From: Pyrenophora tritici-repentis
Lineage: Eukaryota > Ascomycota > Dothideomycetes > Pleosporales > Pleosporaceae
Reading direction: 5' to 3'
DNA length: 64,000 bases
NCBI RefSeq assembly: GCF_003171515.1
Contig: NC_089396.1
Span: forward strand, 2,542,001 to 2,606,000
The notes under the pieces were generated by a model. The model worked only from the letters and a program-made list of their open reading frames with translations. It did not search any database and had not been told where the DNA came from. Of this stretch, positions 32,438 to 42,530 are shown in pieces. Position numbers and translations under genes: made by a program. Every line of letters starts with the position of its first letter. The first letter of the stretch is position 1.

Positions 32438-34567
32438 CCGAGCTTGCCGGCCGTCCGAGCCACGACGCCGTTCGAGCCACCCCACCAAAATCACACCCCA
32501 ACTTCAACAACTTCAACGCGTTATAACTTAATCAATATGAGTCAGATTGACGCTGCGATTGCAGCAATCGAATCGCTAGAACCTGGAGAACAGTTTAGCT
32601 ATCGCCAGATTGCAGCGGAGTATCACTGTAACCGTACAACGCTCGCGCGGAGACACCAAGGCCTTGCAAGCTCACGCAGTACTATGGCAGAAAACCAACA
32701 AGCACTCCACCCCCAGCAAGAGGAGGAGCTCCTACGCTATATTGAGCGCCTCACAAGCCAAGGCCTACCTCCTACACGGCCTATGATACGACGCTTTGCT
32801 TCAGATATCGTGAAAAGGGAGCTTAGCGTACGCTGGGTTGATCGCTTTACCTAGCGCCACGACGTCCATCTTATCTCACGCTGGACCACCGGCATTGATC
32901 GCTCACGCCACCAGGCTGACTCTCTATCAAAGTATAGCCTCTACTTCGAGCTTCTACGCAGTAAGCTTAACCAATACGATCTTGAGCCTCATAATATATA
33001 CAATATGGATGAGAAGGGCTGTATGCTAGGAATACTTACTCGCTCAAAGCGGGTGTTCAGCAGGAGGCTATATGAGGAGGGGAAGATTAAGGCTTATATC
33101 CAGGATGGCAATCGGGAGTGGATAACCCTGCTGGCCTGCATATGCGCTGATGGATTAGCCCTTGCACCTGCCCTGATATATCAATCAGCCTTAGGCTTAA
33201 TACAGGACACCTAGCTGTAAGCTCTAAGGCCTGAGGATCAAGTATATATATCCTCCTCACCTTCTGGCTGGACGAACAACGATATAGGACTATCCTGGCT
33301 TAAACAAGTGTTTGATCGATCTACGAAGGAGAAGGCAGGGCGGGGCTATCGATTACTTATCCTTGATGGCCATGGATCTCATCTCACGATGGATTTTATT
33401 GAGTACTGCGATCGGAATAGAATCCTCCTTGCAGTGTACCCACCTCATTCAACTCACACGCTTCAGCCGCTTGACGTCGTTATGTTCAAGCCATTCTCAA
33501 CAGCCTACTCAAACCAGGTCGCTGCGTTTATGGAAAGATGCCAAGGGCTCACATCTATGAGTAAGAGAGACTTCTATCCTATGTTTATGGCTGCCTGGGA
33601 GGCCTCGTTCAAGAAAGAGACTATACTCAAGGCCTTTGAGGCAACTGGCCTCTCACCTCTCAACCCAGAGGTGATACTCAAACGATTCATTCAGCCAGCT
33701 CAATCAGGCCAATCAAGTGATAGCGACTCCTCAGCCTTGAGTGCCTCTAACTGGCGGAAAACTGAGCGCCTTCTACGCCAGGTAGTACATAATAGGAGTG
33801 ATCCACGAGCTCAAAAGCTCAGCCGAGCCTTCCATTCTATCTCAGTTCAGAAAAGCCTTCTTACACACGAGGCTCAAGGCCTTATGCAAGCTCTCGTTAA
33901 TGAGAGGCAGCGTAGAAAGCGAGGCAAGGCTCTGCCTCTAGAGGCAGGCGAGGACTATCACGGTGGGGCTGTATTCTGGTCTCCAAGGAAGGTGAAGGAG
34001 GCACTTGATCGCCAGCACCAACAAGGGCTTGAAGAAGAGCGTCTACAACACCAGAGAGCTGAGGCAGCTCGCCTACGAGAAATAAAGAAGCAGGAGAAGC
34101 TTCAGGCAGCTCAACAAAAGCGTGCAGCAAGGGCAGCAGCTCAAATAATAAGGCAGGAGGAGAAGGCTCGTGAGGCTACTGATCGAGCCTTACGACAGGC
34201 AGCTCGTAAGGCTCAACAACAACTCCGACAAGCTCAAAAAACTTCCTAGAGAGGCAAGAGGAGAGGCCTCAAGGCAGCTACTAAGGCAGGTTCAAAAAAG
34301 AGAGCAGCTGCGCAGCCTCAGGGTGGTAGTGAGGCCTCGGGTGCTGCAGCAGGCCCACCACCATCTCAATCACGACACGGCCGGGCGATCAAGCTCCCAG
34401 CAAAATATAGATAGCTATATATATCAATCAAGGCCTCTAGAACTCAACACTAGAAAATATTACGATAGTAGCGATTATACGTGGCTCAATAGCCTCAAGT
34501 TTGGTGCTGGTGTTGGTGTTCAAGGTGGCTCGAACGGCGTCGTGGCTCGGACGGCCGGCAAGCTCGG
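32438..34567 (+). mobile_element. Fot1/pogo-type element A (RIP-inactivated)
   Basis: This 2,130-bp element has perfect terminal inverted repeats of about 44 bp beginning CCGAGCTTGCCGGCCGTCCG. It is flanked by TA at 32436-37 and 34568-69. The right TA is also the left TA of element B, so the two elements abut. Confidence 0.92.
32537..34414 (+). pseudogene. element A transposase with four in-frame stops
   Basis: The frame from ATG 32537 (MSQIDAAIAAIESLEPGEQF) to the TAG at 34412-34414 is 625 codons with no indel, but is stopped at 32852 (TAG), 33212 (TAG), 33218 (TAA) and 34247 (TAG). By alignment with the sister transposases, the second sits where Trp is expected and the others fit Gln, so all four are explained by CAG/CAA or TGG changes at CpA/TpG. 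This is the pattern of repeat-induced point mutation. Catalytic acids remain (YNMDEKGC, LILDGHGSH, LQPLDVV). The C-terminus is coiled coil and ends KLPAKYR as in the relatives. It is dead as it stands. Confidence 0.88.
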
Positions 34568-34569
34568 TA

Positions 34570-36669
34570 ACGTGTCTGTGCGCGTGATGCCCATAATCGC
34601 GTGCCGCACACCCCGCAACATCAACACCAATCCACCCTTACCACTTCAACCACCCATAACTCCACAACCATGAGTTGTATCAACGCTGCGATTGAAGCTA
34701 TTGAATCGCGTGATCCCGGAGATAAATTTACATACTCTGAGGTTGCGCGCCGCTTTGGTGTTGATCGCTCTACGTTGTCGCGACGCCATCAACAGATCCG
34801 GGGCTCAAATGAAGCCAAATCACGTAATCAGCAACTCCTTCACCCACACCAGGAGCTACAGCTTCTAGAGCACATTGACGAGCTTACTGAGGCTGGCTTA
34901 CCACCGACGAGGACTATGATCCAGAACTTTGCTAGTGCTATAGCCGGAAGGGCTACCTCCCAAAGCTGGGTGACGCGCTTCTTTCACCGTCATCCCGACG
35001 CGATTATATCACGTTGGTCAACTGGTTTGGACCGCAATCGCCACCGGGCTGATTCTGTATACAAGTACGAGTCGTACTTTGATCTACTATCTACTAAAAT
35101 GGCTCAGCACCATATTCGGGCGCAGGATGTATATAATATGGATGAGAAGGGATTCCTTATTGGAGTGACGGGGAGGAGTAAGAGAGTGTTTAGTAAGCAG
35201 AAATATGAGACTGGGGGCTTTAAGAAAGTGATACAGGACGGCAACAGAGATTGGATCACTGTTATCGCTGCTATATGTGCTGATGGGAGTACGTTACCGC
35301 CCGCGATTATATACGAAGCTACTTCGGGCAACATGTACGCCAGATGGGTTGATGATATCGCAATTGACGATCCAGTCTACGTTACCTCAAGTCCCTCAGG
35401 GTGGACCAATGATCAGGTAGGCCTGGCATGGCTCGAACAGGTGTTTGATCGCCATACGAAGGAGAAGGCCGGCAATCACACACGCTTACTCATCCTTGAC
35501 GGCCATGGGAGTCACGTTACTATGGAGTTTATTGACTATGCGATCGCCCACAATATTATGTTACTCATACTACCCCCCATAGTACCCATACGCTGCAGCC
35601 ACTCGATGTGGTAATGTTCAAACCTCTGGCAGCCGCGTACTCACTCAGCTTGCAGCACTACCTCCAGGCGAGCCACGGTCTCTTAGCTGTGAGGAAGGAT
35701 GACTTCTACCGTCTTTTCAAGCCTGCCTGGGACTCCTCTTTCATTAAGAAGCACGCGTTGAAGGCATTTAAAGCCACTGGGATAGCTCCTATAGATCCCG
35801 AAGTAGTACTTAAAAAGTTCCGAAAGTCAACACTAACAGCACCGCCGCCACTAGTGAACGTGAGTAGAGCTACTATCACGAACCTCATTAATCAGGCCTA
35901 CGATCCGAGCTCTATTGCGGCCAACAACCTCTCAGAAATACTCCTCCGCCTCCAGGCTGCCAAAGAGATCGCCGAGTACGAGAAGGACGCACTGCGCGCG
36001 GCGCTACACGTTCACCAGAAGCCCCGCAATCGGCACGAACCTCCCCTAGATCTACAGCAGCGAAAAGCGTTCCATTCAGGGGCAGTTTGGTGGTCGCCGT
36101 GCAAGCTTCGAGAGGCCCGCTTCAGGCAGCTAGTGAAGGAGAAGGAGAAGGAGAAAGAGCTACTTGATAAGATAGAGTTGAAAGAGGCAAAGGAGAACAA
36201 CAGGATCTATCAACTTAAGATCAAAGAGGCAGCGCGGGCGGCGCGTGAGGAGGCAAAGAAGGTGCGGGATGAAGCCAAGGCTGTAAAGGCTGCCGAACTT
36301 GACGCCAAACGACGCGATCGCGACGCTGCAAAGGCTATACAACAACCCCAATCGGGCAAGCGTAAGGCTTCAAAGCCCGCTGCAAAGCAACAGCCAAAAA
36401 AACGACGCGTGGGTGGTGCTGGCGGTGGCACTCTGGCTGAGGTGGCTGCACCGGCTCCCCCACCAACAACCACCCGACGCGGCCGGGCCGTCAATACTCC
36501 GGCAAAATATAGATAGACAAAGTTGTAGAGCTACGTCTATAGATCAATACACCGGAAAATCTCGCGATAATAGTTATTGTACGTGGCTGCACAGCCTCAA
36601 CTTTGCCGTCGTCGCGATATTGGTGGGGTGTGCGGCACGCGATTATGGGCATCACGCGCACAGACACGT
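34570..36669 (+). mobile_element. Fot1/pogo-type element B
   Basis: This 2,100-bp element has terminal inverted repeats beginning ACGTGTCTGTGCGCGTGATG, and TA at 34568-69 and 36670-71 shared with neighbours A and C. It appears identical, apart from one base, to element D (40430-42530) in the opposite direction. Confidence 0.92.
34670..36516 (+). pseudogene. element B transposase, one-base deletion in a C run
   Basis: The frame starts at ATG 34670 (MSCINAAIEAIESRDPGDKF) and is open to the C6 run at 35573-35578. The twin element D has seven bases at the same place (41521-41527). The missing base shifts the frame just before the third catalytic Asp (D reads HTLQPLDVV; B reads PIRCSHSMW and stops near 35612). 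The downstream frame (35608-36516) is otherwise intact. The single-base difference may be real or an assembly error. Confidence 0.88.
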
Positions 36670-36752
36670 TAACGTGTCCGTGCGCGTGATGCGCGGGGAA
36701 CACCAAAACACGTCAAACCCCTTCACCTTCAACACACGTTAACTCCACCAAT

Positions 36753-39700
36753 ATGGACCCAATTCAAGCTGCGATTGAAGATATTGAAAATCTAGAGCCA
36801 GGAGAACAGTTCTCGTATACTAAAATTGCTGCTAAGCATGGTGTTGTGAGATCTACGTTGACCCGAAGGCACCAGGGCCAGACAAGCTCAGAAAGAGACA
36901 AGAACTTCAACCAGCAGAAACTCAACCCACAACAAGAGCTAGAGCTTGTGAGATATATCGAAAAGCTCACAAAGCGAGGCATTCCTCCTACACGAGAGAT
37001 GATCAGGAATTTCTCATCAGAAGTAGCCCATCAGCAGCTCAGCGAGAGCTGGGTTACTCGCTTCATCAACCGACACGAGATCCATCTCATCTCAAAGTGG
37101 ACCAGCGCCATGGATCGTACGCGCCACCTGGCTGATTCTGAGTCAAAGTATAGACTCTACTTCGAGCTGCTGCATCAGAAGATCACCGAATATCACCTAG
37201 AGGCTCGAGATATATACAATATGGATGAGAAGGGCTTCTTAATTGGCTTGATAGGCAGAAGTAAGAGGATATTCAGCAGGCGTCAATGGGAGAAGAAGGA
37301 GGTTCGAGCATCTCTCCAGGATGGATCACGCGAGTTTCTGACAGTCCTGGCCTGCTGCTGCGCTGATAGGAGCTCGCTGCCTCCAGCCCTTATCTACGCA
37401 GCTAAAAATGGAGCTATACGATCGAGTTGGGTAGAAGATATCAAGGCAGGAGAACATGAGGTCTTTGTCTCATCATCTCCAACAGGCTGGTTAAATGATA
37501 ACGTAGGCCTAGCTTGGCTGGAGCAGGTGTTTGATCGCTCTACAAAGCAACGATCAGGTAGATGGAGATTGCTCATCCTTGATGGCCATGGATCTCACCT
37601 CACGATGGAGTTTATTAAGTACTGCGATCGCCATAGGATCCTCCTCATGATCCTTCCTCCCCATTCGACCCATACGCTCCAGCCGCTAGATGTAGTGCTG
37701 TTCAAGCCACTCTCTCAAGCCTACTCTAACGAGCTCACTAACCATCTCTATAAGGCTCAAGGCCTTATTCCAATCAAGAAAGGGGACTTCTTCCCGCTCT
37801 TCTGGAGCGCCTGGATATCCTCCTTCACAGAGAGCCTTATATTAAAGGCCTTCGAAGCCACTGGGATCTGGCCGATAGATGCCAACGTTATCCTTCGTAG
37901 ATTTGCTAGCACGCCAGAAGCTGAGAGAAGCTCATCGTCAGGGCTCTCTGATCATGACTGGAGAAAGCTCGATCGGCTAGTACGAGCTGCTGTTAATGAT
38001 AGCCATCAGTATGAGGCAAGAAAGCTGCGCTTAAGCGTTCACCATCTCTCTGTGCAGTATGAGCTTTTAAAGCATAAGAACGAGGGCTTAAAGGAGGCTC
38101 TTCAACATAAAAAGAAGCACAGGAAGAAGGGCAAAGCTCTTAACCTTCAACAGCGCCAGGAGTATCACGGTGGCTCTGTCTTCTGGTCTCCTCGCAAGCT
38201 GCGTGAGGCTCGAGCTAGAGAAGCAGTACGGGAGCGAGATGAGACGGAGGAGAAACTCCAAAAATTACGGTCCAAGAAGCAGCGCGAGGAGGCTCGACTG
38301 CAGCGTCAAGATGAGCTCGAGGAGAGGCGTGTGGAGAGGCAGAGACTCAAGGAGATGAGGGAGCTTGAGCGAGCTGAGAAAGCAGCTGAACGCGCGCGCC
38401 AGAAGGAGAGAGACGCTGCTAAAGCTATACAACTACCCCAAAAGGGAAAGAGGAGAGCTTCAGCAGCTACCTCATCGAACAACAAGCGTCAAAAACGCGT
38501 TGAGGCTGCTCGCGCTGGTGCTCAAGTTCAAGAAGAGCCTCCAGCTCCTCCACCAAAGCTCACATTCCCTGCGTGGAGGACAACACCAAACGCAGTACTG
38601 CTAAGAGAAGCTGCGATGCCGTCGGCACAGGTGGCGCTAGAGGAGGCCAAGCTCCGCTTTGCAGTTCACCTACGCACGATAGACGACAAGCACCCACTTA
38701 CTAATAGAACTACACTGCCACTAGTCATACGAGGACGCGCAGCGGGCAACCGACGGATACCAAGATCGAAGGTTCAGCGCGTAGCACAACTGCTACCCGC
38801 CACACCCCGAAACGTCCTAGCCAGCCCTCACTTTTCAGACGGGTCGAGGCAGGATCCAACGCAAGGGCAAGGAAAGGACATTGCTGCCCAGAATTTCACC
38901 ATCTGGTGGGAGTCTCTTGGACAAGAGACAATCACTGTCTTCTCAGACGGGTCTGAACAACAAATCAACGGTACAAGGGTGGTCACTTACGGGTACGCTA
39001 TATACCAGGGCCAGGCCGCCGTGGCGACTGGACAAGGCTCACTAAATGCCCTTAGCCACGTCTTCGATGCGGAGGCTATAGGCGCGTGCAGAGGACTCAA
39101 ACACGCACTACAACTCTCACTGCCTAGCCAGAGGGAGATCGTACTTTGCATAGACAGCACTTCGGTAATATGGGGCATACGCGGAACCGCCCCTACCTCC
39201 TCCCAATGGGCGTTCCTCCAAATCCATGGAGCTATGGAGGCCTACAACGTGAAAACGCGGTGGGCGCCGGGACACATGAAGATTGTTGGAAACGAGCTCG
39301 CCGACCAGCTGGCTGACAGCGAGGCCAAAGACCCGCACCAGCCATACGGCATGGCCGCCTCCCCCACAAGATCCGGTATACGAACAGTAGGCCGCCGCCT
39401 CCTCGAACATACAAGGGACACTTGGTGGCAGGATAAGAGCAGTAGGCTATCAGCATGGTACACGCAATGGCAGCTGCCATACGATACTAGGCGCACGCCC
39501 GCAGCGCTATGGCTACCCCGAAGGATACTCGCGAAAGTCCTTATGATACGCTCAACGCATGGCGACTTTGAATGGTACCACCGAAAATTCAACCACGAGG
39601 ATACCTCGAAATGCCTATGCGGCAGGCCCAAGACGCCAGAACACCTAGTGTTCTGCAAGAGAGCCACAACACACTTCAAGAAGTGGCCTCTACGCCCCAT

Positions 39701-39812
39701 CGTGCCCCCTCGCACAAGACAGGAAGGCCTAGCGTACCTCGCGCAATTAATAGACCAGCCACAAGAGTTCGAGACCTTCGTTAAGGTAACGAACTCCTTC
39801 TATAACGAGTGA
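36753..39812 (+). CDS. chimeric ORF: DDE transposase fused in frame to LINE RNase H and C-terminus
   Basis: The ORF is 1,019 codons. Residues 1-604 are a pogo-type transposase (MDPIQAAIEDIENLEPGEQF; YNMDEKGF, LLILDGHGSH, LQPLDVV; coiled-coil tail). At 38566 a 5'-truncated LINE begins and the frame stays open. The LINE part carries an RNase H domain (VFSDGSEQ, DAEAIGACRGL, CIDSTSVIWG, APGHMKIVGNELADQLA) and a cysteine motif (CLCGRPKTPEHLVFCKR), ending FVKVTNSFYNE. Removing the insertion restores a normal 617-residue transposase (36753-38565 joined to 40252-40292, ending RGRNVNLPSKYR). The fusion replaces only the last 13 residues of the transposase, so both parts could fold. Whether it is expressed is unknown. 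Confidence 0.88.
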   Translation: MDPIQAAIEDIENLEPGEQFSYTKIAAKHGVVRSTLTRRHQGQTSSERDKNFNQQKLNPQQELELVRYIEKLTKRGIPPTREMIRNFSSEVAHQQLSESWVTRFINRHEIHLISKWTSAMDRTRHLADSESKYRLYFELLHQKITEYHLEARDIYNMDEKGFLIGLIGRSKRIFSRRQWEKKEVRASLQDGSREFLTVLACCCADRSSLPPALIYAAKNGAIRSSWVEDIKAGEHEVFVSSSPTGWLNDNVGLAWLEQVFDRSTKQRSGRWRLLILDGHGSHLTMEFIKYCDRHRILLMILPPHSTHTLQPLDVVLFKPLSQAYSNELTNHLYKAQGLIPIKKGDFFPLFWSAWISSFTESLILKAFEATGIWPIDANVILRRFASTPEAERSSSSGLSDHDWRKLDRLVRAAVNDSHQYEARKLRLSVHHLSVQYELLKHKNEGLKEALQHKKKHRKKGKALNLQQRQEYHGGSVFWSPRKLREARAREAVRERDETEEKLQKLRSKKQREEARLQRQDELEERRVERQRLKEMRELERAEKAAERARQKERDAAKAIQLPQKGKRRASAATSSNNKRQKRVEAARAGAQVQEEPPAPPPKLTFPAWRTTPNAVLLREAAMPSAQVALEEAKLRFAVHLRTIDDKHPLTNRTTLPLVIRGRAAGNRRIPRSKVQRVAQLLPATPRNVLASPHFSDGSRQDPTQGQGKDIAAQNFTIWWESLGQETITVFSDGSEQQINGTRVVTYGYAIYQGQAAVATGQGSLNALSHVFDAEAIGACRGLKHALQLSLPSQREIVLCIDSTSVIWGIRGTAPTSSQWAFLQIHGAMEAYNVKTRWAPGHMKIVGNELADQLADSEAKDPHQPYGMAASPTRSGIRTVGRRLLEHTRDTWWQDKSSRLSAWYTQWQLPYDTRRTPAALWLPRRILAKVLMIRSTHGDFEWYHRKFNHEDTSKCLCGRPKTPEHLVFCKRATTHFKKWPLRPIVPPRTRQEGLAYLAQLIDQPQEFETFVKVTNSFYNE

Positions 39813-40237
39813 TTTCTATTTTTGAATTTCACAAAGACCCGCTGAATTCCTTGGCATTATTCAGTGTAGGATTCGCGGCAGAACGCCGCATAGATGCCAC
39901 AACCCACACGCTCTCTTTCAAACTTTTCATTATATCTCAAACTGCCTCTTGTTACTTTTTCGTTTCTCTCTCTAAAAAGCAGTCATTGTACTGCATCGAT
40001 CAAAGGCGCAAGCCACGAAATACTAGAATATTGTAGGAAAACGGCTTCAAATGGCGGGAGTCCTTTTCACGAACATGTATATAGGCAGGACATCACTCCC
40101 CTTAGATACAAAACACCTAGGAATAGGTTCCACGAGGCAAGTGCGACAGCACTATAAGACCACGGCGGGACCCGCCCGAATACCCTATGGGAGGTTACAG
40201 ATAGGGCGTTAAACCATAATCAACATCAACAACATCA
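38566..40237 (+). mobile_element. 5'-truncated non-LTR retrotransposon (I/Tad-like LINE 1)
   Basis: It is inserted in element C with a perfect 14-bp target duplication ACCAAAGCTCACAT (38552-38565 and 40238-40251). It contains the RNase H domain and C-terminal cysteine motif of a LINE reverse transcriptase polyprotein, then about 425 bp of 3' UTR. It ends in an A/C/T-rich tail with CAACATCAACAACATCAAC, not poly-A. The endonuclease and reverse transcriptase parts are absent, which is usual for 5'-truncated copies. Confidence 0.92.
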
Positions 40238-40429
40238 ACCAAAGCTCACATCACGTGGCCGCAACGTCAACCTCCCATCAAAATATAGATAGTACAAGTT
40301 GATCGCAAGCATCTAATTACTCCCCCTCTATAAATTCGTATAATAACAGCTTATATACGTGGCTTAATAGCTTCATTTTTGAAGTAGTGGATATGGTGTT
40401 CCCCGCGCATCACGCGCACGGACACGTTA

Positions 40430-42530
40430 ACGTGTCTGTGCGCGTGATGCCCATAATCGCGTGCCGCACACCCCACCAATATCGCGACGACGGCAAAGTT
40501 GAGGCTGTGCAGCCACGTACAATAACTATTATCGCGAGATTTTCCGGTGTATTGATCTATAGACGTAGCTCTACAACTTTGTCTATCTATATTTTGCCGG
40601 AGTATTGACGGCCCGGCCGCGTCGGGTGGTTGTTGGTGGGGGAGCCGGTGCAGCCACCTCAGCCAGAGTGCCACCGCCAGCACCACCCACGCGTCGTTTT
40701 TTTGGCTGTTGCTTTGCAGCGGGCTTTGAAGCCTTACGCTTGCCCGATTGGGGTTGTTGTATAGCCTTTGCAGCGTCGCGATCGCGTCGTTTGGCGTCAA
40801 GTTCGGCAGCCTTTACAGCCTTGGCTTCATCCCGCACCTTCTTTGCCTCCTCACGCGCCGCCCGCGCTGCCTCTTTGATCTTAAGTTGATAGATCCTGTT
40901 GTTCTCCTTTGCCTCTTTCAACTCTATCTTATCAAGTAGCTCTTTCTCCTTCTCCTTCTCCTTCACTAGCTGCCTGAAGCGGGCCTCTCGAAGCTTGCAC
41001 GGCGACCACCAAACTGCCCCTGAATGGAACGCTTTTCGCTGCTGTAGATCTAGGGGAGGTTCGTGCCGATTGCGGGGCTTCTGGTGAACGTGTAGCGCCG
41101 CGCGCAGTGCGTCCTTCTCGTACTCGGCGATCTCTTTGGCAGCCTGGAGGCGGAGGAGTATTTCTGAGAGGTTGTTGGCCGCAATAGAGCTCGGATCGTA
41201 GGCCTGATTAATGAGGTTCGTGATAGTAGCTCTACTCACGTTCACTAGTGGCGGCGGTGCTGTTAGTGTTGACTTTCGGAACTTTTTAAGTACTACTTCG
41301 GGATCTATAGGAGCTATCCCAGTGGCTTTAAATGCCTTCAACGCGTGCTTCTTAATGAAAGAGGAGTCCCAGGCAGGCTTGAAAAGACGGTAGAAGTCAT
41401 CCTTCCTCACAGCTAAGAGACCGTGGCTCGCCTGGAGGTAGTGCTGCAAGCTGAGTGAGTACGCGGCTGCCAGAGGTTTGAACATTACCACATCGAGTGG
41501 CTGCAGCGTATGGGTACTATGGGGGGGTAGTATGAGTAACATAATATTGTGGGCGATCGCATAGTCAATAAACTCCATAGTAACGTGACTCCCATGGCCG
41601 TCAAGGATGAGTAAGCGTGTGTGATTGCCGGCCTTCTCCTTCGTATGGCGATCAAACACCTGTTCGAGCCATGCCAGGCCTACCTGATCATTGGTCCACC
41701 CTGAGGGACTTGAGGTAACGTAGACTGGATCGTCAATTGCGATATCATCAACCCATCTGGCGTACATGTTGCCCGAAGTAGCTTCGTATATAATCGCGGG
41801 CGGTAACGTACTCCCATCAGCACATATAGCAGCGATAACAGTGATCCAATCTCTGTTGCCGTCCTGTATCACTTTCTTAAAGCCCCCAGTCTCATATTTC
41901 TGCTTACTAAACACTCTCTTACTCCTCCCCGTCACTCCAATAAGGAATCCCTTCTCATCCATATTATATACATCCTGCGCCCGAATATGGTGCTGAGCCA
42001 TTTTAGTAGATAGTAGATCAAAGTACGACTCGTACTTGTATACAGAATCAGCCCGGTGGCGATTGCGGTCCAAACCAGTTGACCAACGTGATATAATCGC
42101 GTCGGGATGACGGTGAAAGAAGCGCGTCACCCAGCTTTGGGAGGTAGCCCTTCCGGCTATAGCACTAGCAAAGTTCTGGATCATAGTCCTCGTCGGTGGT
42201 AAGCCAGCCTCAGTAAGCTCGTCAATGTGCTCTAGAAGCTGTAGCTCCTGGTGTGGGTGAAGGAGTTGCTGATTACGTGATTTGGCTTCATTTGAGCCCC
42301 GGATCTGTTGATGGCGTCGCGACAACGTAGAGCGATCAACACCAAAGCGGCGCGCAACCTCAGAGTATGTAAATTTATCTCCGGGATCACGCGATTCAAT
42401 AGCTTCAATCGCAGCGTTGATACAACTCATGGTTGTGGAGTTATGGGTGGTTGAAGTGGTAAGGGTGGATTGGTGTTGATGTTGCGGGGTGTGCGGCACG
42501 CGATTATGGGCATCACGCGCACAGACACGT
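40430..42530 (-). mobile_element. Fot1/pogo-type element D (intact, inverted twin of B)
   Basis: This 2,101-bp element is flanked by TA at 40428-29 (shared with C) and 42531-32. Its terminal repeats are the same as those of B. It is the reverse complement of B over its whole length, as far as I can compare by eye, and one base longer. Confidence 0.92.
40583..42430 (-). CDS. element D DDE transposase (intact)
   Basis: The protein has 615 residues starting MSCINAAIEAIESRDPGDKF at 42430. The helix-turn-helix is SEVARRFGVDRSTLSRRH. The CENP-B-like domain runs from LHPHQELQLLEHIDELTEAG to SWVTRFFHRH. Catalytic acids lie in YNMDEKGF, LLILDGHGSH and HTLQPLDVV. The C-terminal coiled coil (REARFRQLVKEKEKEKELLD and on) ends RGRAVNTPAKYR. 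No disabling change is visible, so it is the likeliest source of transposase for the cluster. The frame upstream of the ATG (to 42499) reads through the untranslated leader and terminal repeat and is not counted. Confidence 0.92.
   Translation of the reverse strand: MSCINAAIEAIESRDPGDKFTYSEVARRFGVDRSTLSRRHQQIRGSNEAKSRNQQLLHPHQELQLLEHIDELTEAGLPPTRTMIQNFASAIAGRATSQSWVTRFFHRHPDAIISRWSTGLDRNRHRADSVYKYESYFDLLSTKMAQHHIRAQDVYNMDEKGFLIGVTGRSKRVFSKQKYETGGFKKVIQDGNRDWITVIAAICADGSTLPPAIIYEATSGNMYARWVDDIAIDDPVYVTSSPSGWTNDQVGLAWLEQVFDRHTKEKAGNHTRLLILDGHGSHVTMEFIDYAIAHNIMLLILPPHSTHTLQPLDVVMFKPLAAAYSLSLQHYLQASHGLLAVRKDDFYRLFKPAWDSSFIKKHALKAFKATGIAPIDPEVVLKKFRKSTLTAPPPLVNVSRATITNLINQAYDPSSIAANNLSEILLRLQAAKEIAEYEKDALRAALHVHQKPRNRHEPPLDLQQRKAFHSGAVWWSPCKLREARFRQLVKEKEKEKELLDKIELKEAKENNRIYQLKIKEAARAAREEAKKVRDEAKAVKAAELDAKRRDRDAAKAIQQPQSGKRKASKPAAKQQPKKRRVGGAGGGTLAEVAAPAPPPTTTRRGRAVNTPAKYR

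Larger units (their letters stand above)
36672..40427 (+). mobile_element. Fot1/pogo-type element C carrying a nested LINE
   Basis: The terminal inverted repeats begin ACGTGTCCGTGCGCGTGATG and continue GCGGGGAACACC. TA at 36670-71 and 40428-29 is shared with elements B and D. Without the nested LINE (38566-40237 plus one 14-bp duplication) its length is 2,070 bp, as expected of the group. Confidence 0.92.

Noticed and set aside
39842..40237. Possible further coding exon after the LINE RNase H
   Set aside because: The ORFs at 39809-40157 are short, in other frames and in the expected 3' UTR of the LINE.
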